Shown here in pieces: positions 35,424 through 43,775 of a stretch of 64,000 bases of DNA. The notes under the pieces were generated by a model that was given only the letters and a program-made list of their open reading frames with translations, made no database searches and was not told the origin of the DNA. Source of the stretch: Promicromonospora panici (GTDB lineage Bacteria; Actinomycetota; Actinomycetes; Actinomycetales; Cellulomonadaceae); contig NZ_UWYY01000004.1 of NCBI RefSeq assembly GCF_900608595.1, forward strand, positions 248,001 to 312,000. Reading direction: 5' to 3'. How positions within the stretch are numbered: the stretch's first letter is position 1; each line of letters begins with the position of its first letter. Position numbers and translations under genes: made by a program.

Positions 35424-36773
35424 TCACGGTGCGGTCGTGATGTCCGCCGCGGTGCGGGTGAGGTGCTGGACGAACCAGTCCCGGGCGAGCGCGGCGACCT
35501 GCCCCAGCGCACCCGGCTCCTCGAACAGGTGGGTCGCGCCGGGCACGACGGCGAGCTCGCACCCTCGGCGCACGGCCGCCTGAGCGCCCCGGTTGAGCTC
35601 CAGGACGGTCTCGTCCCGGCCGCCCACGATCAGCAGCGTCGGGGCGGCGACGTCGCCGAGCCGCGGCCCGGCCAGGTCGGGCCTGCCGCCGCGCGACACG
35701 ACTGCGCGGACGTCGACCCGCGGGTCGGCCGCCGCCCAGAGCGCCGCGCCGGCGCCGGTACTGGCCCCGAAGTACCCCACAGGAAGCGCGGTGGCATCGG
35801 CCCGGGTGCCGAGCCACCGGGTGACCTCGACGAGGCGGTGGGCGAGCAGCTCGACGTCGAACACCTTGGTGCGGTCCAGCTCTTCCTGGGGCGTGAGCAG
35901 GTCGAAGAGCAGCGTCCCCAGCCTGGCCCGGTTGAGCTCATCGGCGACGTAGCGGTTGCGGGGGCTGTGCCGGCTGCTCCCGCTGCCGTGGGCGAACACG
36001 ACGACGCCGACCGGGTCCTCGGGGATCGTGAGGTGTCCCGCGAGCCGCATCCGGTCTACGGGCACCTCGACGTCCTCGTCGCACAGCGGCGGGTCGTCGG
36101 CGGCCACGGCGGCTCGCTTCGCCGACTGCTGGGTGCCGCGGCGCGCGGCTCGGTCGAGCAGGTCGGCGACCTCGCGATCGGAGACCTGCCGGAAGTCGCT
36201 GTACCACTGGCCGACCGCCATGAACCGGGCCGGCGTCTCCAGGCACACCACGTCGTCCGCATCGTGCTGCAGCATGCGGACCGCTTCGACCGCCCCCACG
36301 GGCACGGCCAGGACCACGCGGGCCACGCCCTGCGCCCGGGCGACCTGGCAGGCCGCGCGGGCCGTCGACCCGGTCGCCAGCCCGTCGTCGACGATCAGCG
36401 CGGTCCGGTCCGCGAGCGCTGTCCGTTCCCGATCCCCGCGGAACTTCTCCACTCGGCTCAGCAGCTCGGCCCGCTCGGCGCGTTCGACCTCGGCGAGCTC
36501 CTCGGTCGGCAGGCGCACCTGGCCTGTGATCCGCTCGTCGAGCACCCGGACGTCGCCTTCGCCGATGGCACCCAGGGCGAGCTCGGGCTGATACGGCACA
36601 CCGAGCTTGCGGACGACGATCACATCGAGCGGAGCGCCGAGTGCCCTCGCGACCTCGAACGCGACCGGAACGCCACCCCGGGGGAGCCCGAGGACCACCA
36701 CGTCCTCGCCGCGCAAGGTCTCCAGGCGCTCAGCCAGTTGACGGCCCGCATCAGTACGGTCGTTGAAGATCAT
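35424..36773 (-). CDS. Phosphoribosyltransferase-alpha/beta hydrolase fusion protein
   Basis: A 449-residue two-domain protein. Residues 1-215 are a type I phosphoribosyltransferase with VVVLGLPRGGVPVAFEVA and the PRPP loop ALIVDDGLATGSTARAA. Residues 225-440 are a dienelactone-hydrolase-like domain with VVFAHGSGSSRHSPRN, nucleophile Ser in YFGASTGAGAAL, the acid in IVGGRDETV and the His in PGATHLFEEPG. The same fusion is known in mycobacteria (Rv0571c type), associated with dormancy regulons. ATG 36773 begins the PRT domain (MIFNDRTDAG). Its biochemical role is unsettled. Confidence 0.85.
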   Translation of the reverse strand: MIFNDRTDAGRQLAERLETLRGEDVVVLGLPRGGVPVAFEVARALGAPLDVIVVRKLGVPYQPELALGAIGEGDVRVLDERITGQVRLPTEELAEVERAERAELLSRVEKFRGDRERTALADRTALIVDDGLATGSTARAACQVARAQGVARVVLAVPVGAVEAVRMLQHDADDVVCLETPARFMAVGQWYSDFRQVSDREVADLLDRAARRGTQQSAKRAAVAADDPPLCDEDVEVPVDRMRLAGHLTIPEDPVGVVVFAHGSGSSRHSPRNRYVADELNRARLGTLLFDLLTPQEELDRTKVFDVELLAHRLVEVTRWLGTRADATALPVGYFGASTGAGAALWAAADPRVDVRAVVSRGGRPDLAGPRLGDVAAPTLLIVGGRDETVLELNRGAQAAVRRGCELAVVPGATHLFEEPGALGQVAALARDWFVQHLTRTAADITTAP

Positions 36774-36870
36774 CGTGCGCCTCCCGTTCCAGGAATGGGA
36801 GGTCACGGGGCGCACGAGACGGCCCGGGTCTTCTGGAGGCGGTGGTCAGGCCGCAGCGCGCTCGTCGTGA

Positions 36871-36896
36871 CCCGTCATTTCACTGTAATGGACGGG
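36871..36896. terminator. Hairpin downstream of the ricin-GH43 operon
   Basis: CCCGTC-ATT and AATG-GACGGG form a stem with a one-base bulge about 100 bases past the stop of the second GH43 gene. The rest of the 220-base gap (36774-36994) shows nothing else clear. Confidence 0.4.
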
Positions 36897-36994
36897 CGTG
36901 ACCGCCGTCGGCTCCGCGCCTGCCATGCGGGCCACCGGGCGGCGGCGGAGCTGCTCCGGGATCGCTGATCCCGAGTCGCCCCGCCGCCTCCGGG

Positions 36995-38485
36995 CTACTC
37001 GCCCGACGGGGGTGTCAGCGTCACGCCGCGCGAGACCGGCGTCCCGAAGTTCGGGGTGCCGTCGGAGTTCCAGGTGAACTCCTGGACGCGCGTCTCCCGC
37101 GTCGAGCCGCAGCCCTGGCTGGCCGAGGTGTTGCCGTGGTAGACGATCCAGCTCTCCGTGCCGTCAGGCGAGGTGAAGAACCCGTTGTGCCCGGGCCCAT
37201 AGGTGCCGTTGCCCTGCTGGAACACCGGTGCGGACCGCTTGGTCCACGACGCGGCCAGCAGCGGGTTGGTCCCGGTGAGGGTCAACAGCCCCAGCTTGTA
37301 GTCGGGCGTGGTGCACGACGACGCGGAGTACGTGATGAACGTGCGCCCGTTGCGCTGCAGCACCACGGGGGCCTCGTTCACCCGCGCGCCCACGGTCTCC
37401 CACGAGAAGTTCGGCTGGGCGATCGTGAACTGGTTGCTCGAGACGGTCCATGGGTTCGACATCTGCGCGATGCGGATCGACTGGTTGTCGCCGATCCACT
37501 CGGACCACAGCAGGTAGAGGTTGTTGTTCAGCTCGAGGTAGGTGCCGTCGATGTTCCACTGGTTGGGCAGCGGGGTGCCCATGAACTCGTAAGGACCCAT
37601 CGGCGTGCTGCTGGTGGAGCGGAGCACGTGCATCCGCTGGCCGCCGAAGTCCGTCTGCGAGTTCCCCGACGTGTACATGAGGTACCAGGTGCCGTTGATC
37701 CGGTGGAACTCGGGCGCCCAGTGGCTGCAGCACCGGTTCGAGACGCCGGAGTCGTCCCACACGACCGTGTCCGTCGCGGTCTTCAAGCCGGCCAGGGTGG
37801 TCGCGCGGCGCATGATCACCGTCGAGTCCCACGTGGTCGTCGACATGTAGTAGAAGCCGTCCCAGTACTCGATCCAGGGGTCGGCCCCGTTGGACCGGAT
37901 CGGGTTGGACAGCGCGGGCGTGCCGATCGGGTTGAGGATCCAGCGCTGCGCGGCCAGCCCGTTGTACGTGAACTGCGAGATGCGGCTGCCTGCTGTGGTC
38001 GAGAAGTTCCACAGGTCCAGCGCCTTGCCGGAGAACCGGTTGATGAAGCTGTAGGTCCCGTTCGACTGCTCGGTGATCGACCACTGCTGGTTCGTGCCGT
38101 TCAGGTCCGTGTACTGGCCGACGGTGGCGCCGTCGGCGGCGTTCCGGCCGAGGACGTCGAGCACCTGGTTCGAGTGCCGGGCCTGGAGCCGGTAGAAGCC
38201 GCCACCGGAGTCCACGAGGCGGAACTGCTGGCTCGTCGCGTCGGTGCGAGGCTGCTGCACCAGCTCGGCGCTGGTGGCGGTCGAGCCGCCTGAGATCTGC
38301 AGGGCCATCCCGGAGTGGGCGCTGGTGATGGCGTACCACTGACCCACGCTCGGCGTGGCCGCGGCCGGGAGGCCCGGCACAGCGGTGAGGCCGATCGTGG
38401 CCGTGACCGCGGCTAAAGCACCCGCGAGGAGGGTTCGGAGGCGGCGCGGCCGGGCGGGCACGCCGTCGTGCAGGGTTGTGCGCAT
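36995..38485 (-). CDS. Secreted ricin-lectin/GH43 arabinofuranosidase
   Basis: A 496-residue exported enzyme. The signal peptide ends near LPAAATPS. A ricin B-type beta-trefoil (CBM13-like) domain follows, with QxW-type repeats such as GTNQQWSI and AAQRWILN. GH43 catalytic landmarks after residue 195 are SNGADPWIEYWDGFYYMSTT (general-base Asp) and HWAPEFHRINGTWYLMYTSG, and the acidic ARVNEAPVVL follows. This matches GH43 alpha-L-arabinofuranosidases. ATG 38485 with GGGAGA is chosen over 38572. It lies about 100 bases after the related gene and probably shares its LacI-controlled promoter. Confidence 0.85.
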   Translation of the reverse strand: MRTTLHDGVPARPRRLRTLLAGALAAVTATIGLTAVPGLPAAATPSVGQWYAITSAHSGMALQISGGSTATSAELVQQPRTDATSQQFRLVDSGGGFYRLQARHSNQVLDVLGRNAADGATVGQYTDLNGTNQQWSITEQSNGTYSFINRFSGKALDLWNFSTTAGSRISQFTYNGLAAQRWILNPIGTPALSNPIRSNGADPWIEYWDGFYYMSTTTWDSTVIMRRATTLAGLKTATDTVVWDDSGVSNRCCSHWAPEFHRINGTWYLMYTSGNSQTDFGGQRMHVLRSTSSTPMGPYEFMGTPLPNQWNIDGTYLELNNNLYLLWSEWIGDNQSIRIAQMSNPWTVSSNQFTIAQPNFSWETVGARVNEAPVVLQRNGRTFITYSASSCTTPDYKLGLLTLTGTNPLLAASWTKRSAPVFQQGNGTYGPGHNGFFTSPDGTESWIVYHGNTSASQGCGSTRETRVQEFTWNSDGTPNFGTPVSRGVTLTPPSGE

Positions 38486-38584
38486 GGGGTCTCCCAGGAC
38501 CTTCAAGTAGCCGGGCGGCATTGCCCGGCGCGAAATGTGAGGTGCGCTCCGGCGTCGGGAAGCGACGCGCATGAGCGGGACGTC

Positions 38585-40048
38585 TCAGCGAACGTACGGC
38601 CAGTTCTCCGAGTCGTAGGCGAGCAGGTTGATGCCGAGGCGCGGCGCGCCGGCGTCGTCGTAGTAGTGGTAGAAGAGCACGTCGCCGTCGTTGTCCGCGA
38701 GGACGGCCTGGTGACCCGTCCCGTGGAACGACCCGTGGCCGGCGAGCACTTCCGTGCCACCGCCGGACGCCATCGCGACGCCGTTGCGGTCCACATAGGG
38801 GCCGTTGACCGAGGTGGAGCGACCGACCATGGTGCGGTACGTGCTGCTGGCACCCTGGCAACAGCGGTCGAACGACACGAACAGGTAGTAGTAGCCGCTG
38901 CGATAGTGGATCGTCGGCGCCTCGATCGGGTTTTCCGGCACGCCGGGCCGGCTCGCAATGCTGGAGAACGAGGTACCGGAGCGCAGGCCCGTGGACGAGT
39001 CGATGCGGATCATCTTGATCCCCGACCAGAACGAACCGAAGCTCAGCCACCAGGCGCCCGACTGGTCGATCACCAGGTTGGGGTCGATGGCGTTCCAGTC
39101 GTTCGACGTGGTCGACGCGATGACGAGGCCCTGGTTGGTCCAGGAGCCGGCAGCGCCGGTCGTGCTCGTCGCGAGGAAGATGGCCGACCTGTTCTGCTGG
39201 AAGAGCGACGCCGAGTAGTACATGTAGTACCGGCCGTTGGCGTACGTGATGTCCGGCGCCCAGACGTCGTTCCTGTTGTTCGTGTAGGTGTGGATCCACG
39301 GCATGCCGTTCGGGAACGCCACGCCGGCGTTGCTCCAGGCGGTCCGGTTGGTCGACGTCTTCAGCACGATGTTGTCACCTGTGTGTGCCAGCAGATAGGT
39401 GCCGTCCGGCTTCTTCACCACCTCAGGGTCATGCACGGGGGAGGTGGCCCCGCTCACGGCGCCAGGATCGGGGTACGCCACGGAGGCGACCCGGATCATC
39501 TGCCATTGCTGGTTCGCGGCGTTGGTGTCGGTGAACTGGGAGACCCGGGCGCCGTCGGCCGTCGACCACTCCCACACCTCGAGCGCCTTGCCGCTGTTGC
39601 GGTTGATGAGCTGGATGTAGCCGGTCGCCACGTCCTGGACGCTGAACTGCTGGTTGGTCCCGTTGCTGTCGGCCCACTGCACGACGTTGGCGCCGTCGGC
39701 CGTCGACCCGCCCGAGATGTCGATGACCTTGCCGCTGTTCCGCGACTGCAGGCGGTAGTACCCGCTGCCGGAGCTGACGAACCGCCACTGCTGCCAGGCG
39801 CCGTTGTTACGGCTCCACTGGTCGATGGCGGCGCCGTCCGCAGTGGAGCGGTCGAAGACGTCGAGCGCCTTGCCGCTGTCGCGGTTCACCAGCACATACC
39901 AGGCGTTGGTGTCGATGGTGGCGGCAGAAGCCGTCGGCACCGACGTCGGGACGGTCAGCCCGGCGAACGTGATCGCCAGAGCGGCCAGGAGGGTCAGCAC
40001 TGCCCGGGTGCCGCGGCGCCAGGGGAACGACCGTGTTGCTGCTTGCAT
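38585..40048 (-). CDS. Secreted ricin-lectin/GH43 arabinanase
   Basis: A 487-residue exported enzyme. The signal peptide ends at TASAATID. A ricin-type trefoil has three repeats of the WYVLVNRDSGKALDV kind with QQW motifs. The GH43 domain has PVHDPEVVKKPDGTYLLAHT (base Asp), DVWAPDITYANGRYYMYYSA and NPIEAPTIHYRSGYYYLFVS (acid Glu). The pattern fits endo-1,5-alpha-L-arabinanases. With the next gene it would depolymerise and debranch arabinan. A perfect LacI-type palindrome is 22 bases upstream of the start. Confidence 0.86.
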   Translation of the reverse strand: MQAATRSFPWRRGTRAVLTLLAALAITFAGLTVPTSVPTASAATIDTNAWYVLVNRDSGKALDVFDRSTADGAAIDQWSRNNGAWQQWRFVSSGSGYYRLQSRNSGKVIDISGGSTADGANVVQWADSNGTNQQFSVQDVATGYIQLINRNSGKALEVWEWSTADGARVSQFTDTNAANQQWQMIRVASVAYPDPGAVSGATSPVHDPEVVKKPDGTYLLAHTGDNIVLKTSTNRTAWSNAGVAFPNGMPWIHTYTNNRNDVWAPDITYANGRYYMYYSASLFQQNRSAIFLATSTTGAAGSWTNQGLVIASTTSNDWNAIDPNLVIDQSGAWWLSFGSFWSGIKMIRIDSSTGLRSGTSFSSIASRPGVPENPIEAPTIHYRSGYYYLFVSFDRCCQGASSTYRTMVGRSTSVNGPYVDRNGVAMASGGGTEVLAGHGSFHGTGHQAVLADNDGDVLFYHYYDDAGAPRLGINLLAYDSENWPYVR

Positions 40049-40069
40049 GGAACCTCCTCGTTGAGGTCT

Positions 40070-40083
40070 TGTGAGCGCTCACA
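40070..40083 (-). promoter_or_regulatory. LacI-family operator before the arabinanase genes
   Basis: TGTGAGCGCTCACA is a perfect 14-bp palindrome with the central CG typical of LacI/GalR operators. A second palindrome, GTTGTACAAC, lies at 40104-40113. No LacI-family gene is present in the window, so the regulator acts in trans. Confidence 0.68.
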
Positions 40084-40175
40084 TGAGCAAGCCAGTTTCC
40101 ATCGTTGTACAACCGCACGTCAAGAGGCCGAGCCTCCTCGTAAAGCATTGGTGCGAACTGCTGGGAAAATGCTGG

Positions 40176-40219
40176 GAGGCCATCTCATTCTCCTCTTTCG
40201 AGGATCACGAGATGGCCTC
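40176..40219 (-). terminator. Stem-loop downstream of tRNA-Ala copy 1
   Basis: GAGGCCATCTC (40176-40186) pairs with GAGATGGCCTC (40209-40219), with a small inner CCTC/GAGG hairpin. It lies 17 bases past the tRNA 3' end. There is no clear T-run. Confidence 0.55.
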
Positions 40220-40235
40220 TGACCAGGTACTCCGG

Positions 40236-40308
40236 TGGAGCTGGGGGGACTCGAACCCCCGACCCCCTGCATGCCATGCAGGTGCGCTACCAGCTGCGCC
40301 ACAGCCCC
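40236..40308 (-). tRNA. tRNA-Ala (anticodon GGC), copy 1
   Basis: A 73-nt cloverleaf on the minus strand. The acceptor GGGGCTG pairs with CAGCTCC plus A73; the D-arm is GCGCAGCTGGTAGCGC. The anticodon stem CCTGC/GCAGG encloses loop ATGGCAT, giving anticodon GGC. The T-arm holds GTTCGAGTC. The CCA end is not encoded (CCG follows). It is identical to the gene at 42480-42552. Confidence 0.95.
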
Positions 40309-40420
40309 GTAGGTGTTCGCCCTGGTGAGGACGAGCGCCGTCAGCATAGACCGATTCGGTCGCTGGGACCAAAGCGGGATCCACGCCCCACGCCGCCGAC
40401 CAGGGCGAACCCTCACCGGG

Positions 40421-41044
40421 TCACGCCGTGATGAGGCTCCCCGTGGCAGCGCGCGCCCGCTCGAGCCGCCCAGCGACGTCGGACCAGTTGGCGAGGTTCC
40501 AGAACGCCTTGACGTAGTCCGCCTTGACGTTGAGGTAGTCCAGGTAGAACGCGTGCTCCCACATGTCCAGCATCAGCAGGGGCGTAACGCCCAGCGGCAC
40601 GTTCGCCTGCTGGTCGAACAGCTGGAACACCAGCAGGCGCTCGCCGATGCTGTCCCAGCCGAGCACGGCCCAGCCGGAGCCCTGGATACCGGTCGCCACG
40701 GCCGCGAAGTGCGCCTGGAACGCGGCGAAGCTGCCGAACTGGTCGACGATCGCCGCGCCGAGCTCGCCGTCCGGCGCACCACCGCCCTCGGGCGAGAGGT
40801 TGTGCCAGAACACCGTGTGGTTGGTGTGCCCGCCGAGGTTGAACGCGAGGTTCTTCTCGTGCAGGTTGACGGCGGCCAGGTCGCCGCTCTCCCGGGCCTC
40901 GGCCAGCGCGTCGAGCGCGGCGTTGGCGCCGGCGACGTACGTGGCGTGGTGCTTGTCATGGTGCAGCTCCATGATCCGCCCGCTGATGTGCGGCTCGAGT
41001 GCCGCGTAGTCGTAGGGCAGGTCAGGCAGGGTGTAGACGGGCAT
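40421..41044 (-). CDS. sodA: Superoxide dismutase (Fe/Mn)
   Basis: A 207-residue Fe/Mn superoxide dismutase converting superoxide to oxygen and peroxide. Metal ligands are His in [13 protein letters not shown], His in NHTVFWHN, Asp in [12 protein letters not shown] and His in the same motif. The [19 protein letters not shown] segment favours manganese or cambialistic use; the metal cannot be fixed by eye. No signal peptide is present, so it is cytoplasmic. Its promoter has a 19-bp spacer with a SoxR/MerR-like dyad. Confidence 0.95.
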   Translation of the reverse strand: MPVYTLPDLPYDYAALEPHISGRIMELHHDKHHATYVAGANAALDALAEARESGDLAAVNLHEKNLAFNLGGHTNHTVFWHNLSPEGGGAPDGELGAAIVDQFGSFAAFQAHFAAVATGIQGSGWAVLGWDSIGERLLVFQLFDQQANVPLGVTPLLMLDMWEHAFYLDYLNVKADYVKAFWNLANWSDVAGRLERARAATGSLITA

Positions 41045-41072
41045 TTCCTCGTCCTCTCGTCGAATGCTCCCG

Positions 41073-41103
41073 ACGCTAGAACCTCAATCACAGTTGAGGT
41101 CAA
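41073..41103 (-). promoter_or_regulatory. MerR/SoxR-type promoter of sodA
   Basis: On the minus strand, -35 TTGACC (41098-41103) and -10 TAGCGT (41073-41078) are separated by 19 bases, the abnormal spacing typical of MerR-family activated promoters. The spacer contains CCTCAA-N6-TTGAGG (41082-41099), with the arm sequence and spacing of a SoxR box. No merR/soxR gene is in the window. Confidence 0.62.
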
Positions 41104-41109
41104 TGCGCC

Positions 41110-41946
41110 TCAGAAGGCGAAACGGTGATCGTCGACACAGTGCTCGTCGCGGCCTTGCTCGCCGAAGCCCTGCTCGCCGACGTGGTGCTCATGGATCCTC
41201 AGTCCACGCTCACCCGGCAGCACGTCGGCTCGCAACTCGCGATCCCGCCCGTAGTCACCGTCGGCGAGCGCCCGGTAGCGGATCGGCTCCTCGGCGGTCA
41301 GGCCGGCGATCCGCTCGCGCAGGCGCGTCACCTCCTCGTCGAACCGGTCCCAGCCCGGTCGATCCACCCCGGACACCAGATGCGGACGCAGCGGCTGCAT
41401 CCCCGCGTACCAGGCCGTCCCGTGCAGGAACGGGAAGAACAGCTCCTCGAGGTCGCCGTTCAGACCGCGCGGCGCGAACGAGGTGCCACGGTCGCCGGCG
41501 ACGACGACCGCGAGCGCCCGCCTGCCGGCCAGGCCGCCGTCACCGTACTTGCGGGGCAGGCCGGACTCGTCCTGGAGCCCGAAGGCGAAGCCGTTCACGT
41601 ACACCCGGTCGAACCAGCCCTTCAGCATGGCGGGCATGCCGTGCCACCACATCGGGAAGAGCAGCACGAGCAGGTCGGCCCGGCGCACCTTTTCCTGCTC
41701 GGCGAGGATCTCGGGCGCGAGCGCTCCGGCGTCGTACGCCTGCCTCGACCGGAGCGAGACGCTCTCCCCCGCGTCCGCGGTGTCGCCGTAGTCCTCCAGG
41801 CGGACCGCCGGGTCCCAGCCCATCGCATACAGGTCGGACGTCTCCACGGTGTGACCGGACGCCGCCAGGGCGGAGCCGGCCACGCGGCTCAGCTCCGCGG
41901 TCAGCGACCGGGGGTTCGGATGGGCGGTGACGACCAGCGCGTGCAT
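41110..41946 (-). CDS. NAD(P)H dehydrogenase (quinone)-type flavodoxin-fold reductase
   Basis: A 278-residue protein of the NQO1/YwrO family. The opening MHALVVTAHPNPRSLTAELS and the FMN/FAD-binding LLVLLFPMWWHGMPAMLKGW FDRV are diagnostic (the latter at residues 94-117). It would reduce quinones by two electrons. The C-terminus has an unusual acidic, His-rich tail (EHHVGEQGFGEQGRDEHCVD). It is divergent from the HxlR regulator and upstream of sodA, forming an oxidative-stress group. Confidence 0.85.
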   Translation of the reverse strand: MHALVVTAHPNPRSLTAELSRVAGSALAASGHTVETSDLYAMGWDPAVRLEDYGDTADAGESVSLRSRQAYDAGALAPEILAEQEKVRRADLLVLLFPMWWHGMPAMLKGWFDRVYVNGFAFGLQDESGLPRKYGDGGLAGRRALAVVVAGDRGTSFAPRGLNGDLEELFFPFLHGTAWYAGMQPLRPHLVSGVDRPGWDRFDEEVTRLRERIAGLTAEEPIRYRALADGDYGRDRELRADVLPGERGLRIHEHHVGEQGFGEQGRDEHCVDDHRFAF

Positions 41947-42057
41947 GTGCTTCTCCCTCGACGGTGGGCGGTACACGCTTCACGCTAGGAACCCGGTACG
42001 GTTCGCACAAGTACGTACATCGCTGACGCATACTGACGGCTTGGATACCATGGACTC

Positions 42058-42411
42058 ATGACCACAGCCCCCGCGACCATGCGTGGCCCCGTGCAGCGAG
42101 CCATCGAGGTCTGCCCCGTAGAGGTCTCGATAGCGGTGCTGGGCGGCGCGTGGAAGCTCAGCACCGTCAAGTACCTGCTCGAACGCACGCACCGGTTCGG
42201 CGAGCTGCAGCGTCGCCTCGGAACCGTCACGCCGCGCACCCTGACGCGCGTGCTGCGCGACCTCGAGACCGACGGCATCGTCGTGCGCACCGTCTACGCC
42301 GAGGTGCCGCCTCGCGTCGAGTACTCCCTGACGGACCTCGGGCGGTCCCTGGACCAGGTGGTCGGGTGGCTCAACGCCTGGGGAGACGCGTACCCGAGTT
42401 CTGCGGGCTGA
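42058..42411 (+). CDS. HxlR-family transcriptional regulator
   Basis: A 117-residue MarR-like winged-helix regulator of the HxlR group. Cys19 in IEVCPVEVSIAVLGGAWK is the conserved redox-sensing cysteine of quinone/aldehyde-responsive members such as YodB and HypR. The recognition segment is LGTVTPRTLTRVLRDLETDG. It is divergent from the quinone reductase gene, the usual target of such sensors. GTACGTAC at 42011-42018 in the gap may be part of its operator. It is followed by a strong terminator. Confidence 0.86.
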   Translation: MTTAPATMRGPVQRAIEVCPVEVSIAVLGGAWKLSTVKYLLERTHRFGELQRRLGTVTPRTLTRVLRDLETDGIVVRTVYAEVPPRVEYSLTDLGRSLDQVVGWLNAWGDAYPSSAG

Positions 42412-42437
42412 ACGACCCCCAGTAGACGGTAGACGAC

Positions 42438-42475
42438 AAAAAGGCCACTCGATCGATTGATCGAGTGGCCTTATT
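42438..42475. terminator. Bidirectional intrinsic terminator between hxlR and tRNA-Ala copy 2
   Basis: GGCCACTCGATC (42443-42454) pairs perfectly with GATCGAGTGGCC (42459-42470) around loop GATT, with A5 on one side and TTATTT on the other. It works for the tRNA on the minus strand and hxlR on the plus strand. Confidence 0.9.
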
Positions 42476-42479
42476 TCGG

Positions 42480-42552
42480 TGGAGCTGGGGGGACTCGAAC
42501 CCCCGACCCCCTGCATGCCATGCAGGTGCGCTACCAGCTGCGCCACAGCCCC
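42480..42552 (-). tRNA. tRNA-Ala (anticodon GGC), copy 2
   Basis: A 73-nt sequence identical to the tRNA at 40236-40308, same strand, anticodon GGC. CCA is not encoded. It is followed on the minus strand by a strong intrinsic terminator. The two copies flank the sodA-quinone reductase-hxlR segment. Confidence 0.95.
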
Positions 42553-42675
42553 GAATTGGCCTCCCCCAGCCATGTGACCGGGCGAGCGTCGTCAGTCTAT
42601 GCAGACCAGCGCCAGGGACCAAATCAAAACCGGCGTGCGTTCGGTCACGCCAGAAACGCCCGGATCTCTCGACGG

Positions 42676-43341
42676 CTACTGCCGGGCCTCCGGCCCCGAC
42701 TGCCAGGTGTCCAGCGGGTAGCCGGCACCGACGTTGTGGGCCACGAGCCGCCAGGCCGGCGTCGCACCGGGTCCCGAGGCGTGCAGGTGGGACCAGTGCA
42801 CGTTGTGCAGGCCGTGCAGCCCGCGCCACGTCGCGGGGTCCAGGCCCAGCAGGCGTGTGATCGCCTGCGTGATCGCCGACCCGTGCGACACGACCACGAG
42901 GGTCTCACCCGAGCCCAGCGTGTCGGCGTGCCGCAGCACCGCCTCGGCCATGCGCCGGGCGACGGCGTCCTTCGACTCGACGCCCGCGACGGTCGGCTCG
43001 CCGCCGCTGCGCCAGCCGGCATGCTCGTCCGGCCACCGCTCGGCGATCTCGGCGTCGGTCAAACCCTCCCAGATGCCGAACGAGCGCTCGCGCAGCCCGG
43101 CATCGGTCACGACCTCCAGGCCCACGTGCCGCGCGTACGCCTCGGCGGTGTGCCGGGCCCGCTGCAGGTCGCTGGCCACCACCAGCGACGCCTTGTGCGA
43201 CGCCGCCAAAGCCGTGGCGCCCTGCTCGGCCTGCCAGCGGCCCACCTCGTCGAGCGGGATGTCGATCTGGCCCTGCAGCCGCAGACCGGCGTTGTACGCC
43301 GTCCGCGCGTGGCGCAGCAGCACGACCGTTCCCGCCGTCAC
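42676..43341 (-). CDS. gpgP: Histidine phosphatase, probable glucosyl-3-phosphoglycerate phosphatase
   Basis: A 221-residue histidine-phosphatase-superfamily enzyme. The phosphohistidine motif is VVLLRHARTAYNAG, the second conserved His is in VVVSHGSAITQAI, and the acid Glu is in LRERSFGIWEGLTDAE. In mycobacteria the gene after rsfS (Rv2419c) is GpgP of methylglucose lipopolysaccharide synthesis; the same position here suggests that role, but other phosphatase activities are possible. GTG 43341 overlaps the rsfS stop (GTGA). Confidence 0.78.
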   Translation of the reverse strand: MTAGTVVLLRHARTAYNAGLRLQGQIDIPLDEVGRWQAEQGATALAASHKASLVVASDLQRARHTAEAYARHVGLEVVTDAGLRERSFGIWEGLTDAEIAERWPDEHAGWRSGGEPTVAGVESKDAVARRMAEAVLRHADTLGSGETLVVVSHGSAITQAITRLLGLDPATWRGLHGLHNVHWSHLHASGPGATPAWRLVAHNVGAGYPLDTWQSGPEARQ

Positions 43342-43775
43342 CGGTGCGGGTCCCCGGCCAGGTGGATGGCGCCGTCGTCGGGTTCGCTGTACTCGGCCGT
43401 GTCGCCGCCGCCGCGCGCGTCCTCCGGGAGCGGGATCGCCGGGCAGTCCTTCCACAGGCGCTCGAGCGCGTAGTACGTGCGGTCCTCGGCGTGCTGGACG
43501 TGCACGACGATGTCGCCGAAGTCGATCAGCACCCACCGAGCCTCGGACTTGCCCTCGCGCCGGATCGGCTTGACGCCCTCCTTGAAGAGCGCCTCCTCGA
43601 CGGCGTCGACGATCGCCGAAACCTGACGTTCGCTGGCGCCGGACGCGATGAGGAACACATCGGTCAGCACCAGCTGCTCGCTCACGTCGAGCGCGATGAT
43701 CTCCTGCGCCTTGACGTCGCTCGCGGCTCGCGCCGCACGGATCGCAAGCTCTGTGGCCCGCTCTGTCGCGGTCAT
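43338..43775 (-). CDS. rsfS: Ribosome silencing factor
   Basis: A 145-residue RsfS/DUF143 protein, which binds ribosomal protein L14 and blocks subunit joining in starvation. The core reads LAIRAARAASDVKAQEIIAL, then LTDVFLIASGASERQVSAIV and WVLIDFGDIVVHVQ. A C-terminal acidic extension (DTAEYSEPDDGAIH) is seen. ATG 43775 overlaps the upstream stop (ATGA), and the stop overlaps the next start, so the cluster is tightly coupled. Confidence 0.93.
   Translation of the reverse strand: MTATERATELAIRAARAASDVKAQEIIALDVSEQLVLTDVFLIASGASERQVSAIVDAVEEALFKEGVKPIRREGKSEARWVLIDFGDIVVHVQHAEDRTYYALERLWKDCPAIPLPEDARGGGDTAEYSEPDDGAIHLAGDPHR

Noticed and set aside
42011..42018. GTACGTAC as an HxlR operator
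   Set aside because: The octamer is self-complementary and well placed, but too short to be called as a separate feature; it is mentioned only with the hxlR gene.
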